From: CAVYOD01 sp963770045 | GTDB lineage: Bacteria > Acidobacteriota > Aminicenantia > Aminicenantales > CAVYOD01 | NCBI GenBank assembly: GCA_963770045.1 | Contig: CAVYOD010000022.1 | Span: forward strand, 124,001 to 188,000 | Direction: 5' to 3' | DNA length: 64,000 bases | Shown here: piece after piece, positions 62,247 to 64,000 of the stretch | Position numbering within the stretch: the stretch's first letter is position 1 | Layout of the letters: every line of letters starts with the position of its first letter | Translations under genes and position numbers: made by a program | Notes under the pieces: model-generated | Database searches by the model: none | Seen by the model: the letters and a program-made list of their open reading frames with translations, nothing else | What the model was told of the DNA's origin: nothing

Positions 62247-63448
62247 ATGAAGAGGGAAGATCTGACCAAAGAACTGTCGATCGGAACGGGCACAAAGATC
62301 GTCCTCCTCGTCCTCGACGGATTGGGGGGTTTGCCCCGGGGGGAAAGACCGAGTTGGAGTCGGCCCGGACGCCGAACCTCGATAAGCTGGCCGCGGCCGG
62401 CGCGGGCGGGCTGACCGATCCGGTCTTCCGCGGGATCACGCCCGGGAGCGGGCCGGCCCATCTCGCCTTATTCGGCTACGATCCTCTTCGCTATCAGCTC
62501 GGCCGGGGCATCCTCGAAGCCCTGGGCGAGGGTGTCGAGGTCGGGCGCGACGACCTTGTGGCGCGGGGGAATTTCGCCACTCTCCGGGACGGTCTCGTGG
62601 TGGATCGGAGGGCCGGACGTATCCCCACCTCGGTGAACGAAAATCTCTGCCAGAAGCTGAACTCCGCCCTCTCTTTGAGAGGAGGAGTCGCCGTCCGCCT
62701 TTATCCGGGAAAGGAACACCGCTTTGTCGTCAGGTTCACAAGCCAAGGCCTTTCCGACGCCGTCTCCGACGCCGATCCGCAAAAAGAGAACAAGCCTCCC
62801 CTCCCGGCGCATCCATTGTCCCCCGAGGCGGAGAAAACCGCGGCCATAGTCAACTCTTTCATCCAAGATGCGACGGACATCCTGAAAGATTCCGCCCCCG
62901 CTAACACCGTCCTGGTCCGAGGGTTCTCAAAGTTCCCCGCCATCCCGACCATGGCCGAGCTCTATAAATTGAAGCCCGCCGCAATCGCCAATTACCCGAT
63001 GTACAAGGGTCTGGCCAAACTCCTGGGGATGACCGTTCTCAACGCCGGCCCCGAAGCGGCCGACCTGTTCCAGGTCCTGGAAAGCCATTATGCCGGGTTT
63101 GATTTTTTCTACGTCCATTACAAAAAAACCGATACCGCCGGTGAGGACGGCGATTTCGAGGCCAAGGTCTCGGCCATCGAGAAGTTTGACCGCGAACTCC
63201 CTCGAGTCCTGGCCCTCCGGCCGGAAGTCCTGGTCGTCACTTCCGATCACTCGACACCGGCGCTCTGGAAGGGCCATTCCTGGCATCCCAACCCCTTCCT
63301 GCTTGTCTCCAAAACCGCTCGTGTTGACGGGTTATCCGGCTTCTCGGAAAAAGAGTGCGGCCGCGGCTCGCTGGGCCGGTTCGAGTCGATTTATGCCCTG
63401 CCCCTGATGCTGGCCCATGCGGGGAAATTGATGAAATTCGGCGCCTAA
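62247..63448 (+). CDS. apgM: Cofactor-independent phosphoglycerate mutase, archaeal type, interrupted by a frameshift
   Basis: The N-terminus (MKREDLTKELSIGTGTK then VLLVLDGLGGLPR) is in one frame to about 62340. The rest (TELESARTPNLDKLAAAG, GSGPAHLALFGYDP, then VVTSDHSTPALWKGHSWHP) is in another frame to 63448. One added G in the G run at 62337-62342 restores a continuous ~401-residue ApgM protein with both metal-binding motifs (VLDGLGG; TSDHSTP). If the break is real, the gene is non-functional because an Asp ligand is lost. It interconverts 2- and 3-phosphoglycerate. A separate start inside the second frame at 62354 would lack the first metal ligand. Confidence 0.85.
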
Positions 63449-63575
63449 GACGTCTTTCTGGTCTATCTCGTCTATCTCGTCGTCTCGACACAGACAAAAC
63501 AAATCCAAGGGCAAATTCCTCTGAACTGGATCTTTGACAAGAAGACGAGATGACGTGACGACGAGATAGACGTCT
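63449..63575. repeat. TCTCGTC-type inverted array, copy 8
   Basis: Left arm 63449-63489 faces right arm 63541-63575; the outermost GACGTCT/AGACGTC ends pair exactly. The A-rich centre is ~50 bases. It lies between apgM and the AMIN gene on the same strand, and ends just before the next promoter. Confidence 0.8.
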
Positions 63576-63583
63576 TTGGCTCG

Positions 63584-63612
63584 TTGACGCAATCCGGTTC
63601 GTCCTATAGAAT
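63584..63612 (+). promoter_or_regulatory. Promoter of the AMIN-domain gene
   Basis: TTGACG (63584-63589) and TAGAAT (63607-63612) are 17 bases apart; TATAGA two bases earlier is an alternative -10. The leader before the ATG at 63627 would be only ~8 bases. Confidence 0.5.
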
Positions 63613-63626
63613 AGCTAGAGAATACT

Positions 63627-64000
63627 ATGTTCAAAAAGAAGGTCGCTGGCGCAATCTTGGCGGGCTCTCTCTCCGTCTTTGTCCCGCTCCAGGCAACCCC
63701 CGTTCCGCCCGTCGAGATTTACAAGCTCCGCTGCCACACCCATCCCAACTTCACTCGGATCGTCCTCGACATCGGCTCCCTGCGAGATTACACCTTCACC
63801 GAATCTCGCCGTCCTGACCGGGTTTACGTGGATATCTACCAAGTCAAGCTCAACCCGATCCTCGAAGGCCAGTCCTTCCAGGTTAAGAATGACTACATCT
63901 CCCAGATCCTCTTTGTTCACAAAACGGCCACCACGGTCCGCCTCGCCTGCGAACTGGATTTCGCCAAAGTGGCCTCCTACCGCGTCTGGCACCTGTTCGA
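63627..64000 (+). CDS. AMIN-domain exported protein, N-terminal part (cut by window edge)
   Basis: 124 residues are visible. A signal peptide (MFKKKVAGAILAGSLSVFVP) is followed by an AMIN domain: VEIYKLRCHTHPNFTRIVLD, then YTFTESRRPDRVYVDIYQVK and an ISQILFVHKTATTVRLACEL strand. AMIN domains direct N-acetylmuramoyl-L-alanine amidases and related envelope proteins to the cell wall or periplasm. The catalytic part, if any, is outside the window, so amidase function is likely but not shown. Confidence 0.8.
   Translation, partial: MFKKKVAGAILAGSLSVFVPLQATPVPPVEIYKLRCHTHPNFTRIVLDIGSLRDYTFTESRRPDRVYVDIYQVKLNPILEGQSFQVKNDYISQILFVHKTATTVRLACELDFAKVASYRVWHLF

Overview
This window is a dense, G+C-rich bacterial chromosome segment with about 60 protein genes, one tRNA, one probable 6S RNA and no rRNA, phage, insertion sequence or CRISPR array. 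Genes for lipid A/LPS synthesis (lpxD), LPS export (lptD), heptose, O-antigen ligase and an LPS kinase show a two-membrane (Gram-negative type) cell. The cDPG synthetase-like GTPase, carbamate kinase and ornithine carbamoyltransferase operon, the split ATP synthase cluster and the possible sodium-type c subunit suggest an anaerobic or fermentative organism of a poorly cultivated phylum. An Aminicenantota-like or Acidobacteriota-related lineage is my guess only; no 16S gene is present to test it.

Layout. 1-3.9 kb (minus): dprA (partial), universal stress protein, nucleoside transporter nupC, yggU, DUF1573 protein. 4-7.8 kb (minus): sugar-decoration cluster with a methyltransferase, a glycoside-hydrolase-fold protein, an LPS-kinase-like protein and a frame-broken glycosyltransferase. 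8-12.6 kb (plus): trm112, heptosyltransferase, O-antigen ligase, PHP protein, heptose kinase. 12.9-14.3 kb: purF. 14.3-21 kb (minus): lptD followed by rmlA, rmlC-like, rmlB and two GDP-sugar type dehydratase/reductase genes. 21.4-25.1 kb (plus): atpZ, atpI, atpB, atpE, a YihY protein, lpxD. 25.2-42.1 kb (minus): trxB, nadK, tlyA, dxs, ispA, xseB, xseA, ymdB, rny, 6S RNA, zapA, a zapB-like gene, pheT, pheS, rplT, rpmI, infC, thrS, tRNA-Val. 42.4-48 kb (plus): a possible small basic protein, cDPGS-like, arcC, argF, and a 688-residue unknown. 48-62 kb (minus): a SelB C-terminal-only protein, rnr, an unknown, coaX, birA, valS, a degenerate receiver protein, dnaE, guaA. 62.2-64 kb (plus): apgM (frame-broken) and an AMIN-domain protein cut by the window end.

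Two kinds of intergenic structure are not explained by genes. Eight borders of transcription units carry arrays of a TCTCGTC-type unit, six of them with a facing inverted array. Two gaps, 13.5 kb apart and in opposite orientation, carry a strongly folded element of about 130 bases whose outer stem differs between copies by paired changes. Four conserved genes (a GT4 glycosyltransferase, tlyA, infC, apgM) are interrupted by small indels, three of them at homopolymer runs, so sequence error must be separated from real gene decay.
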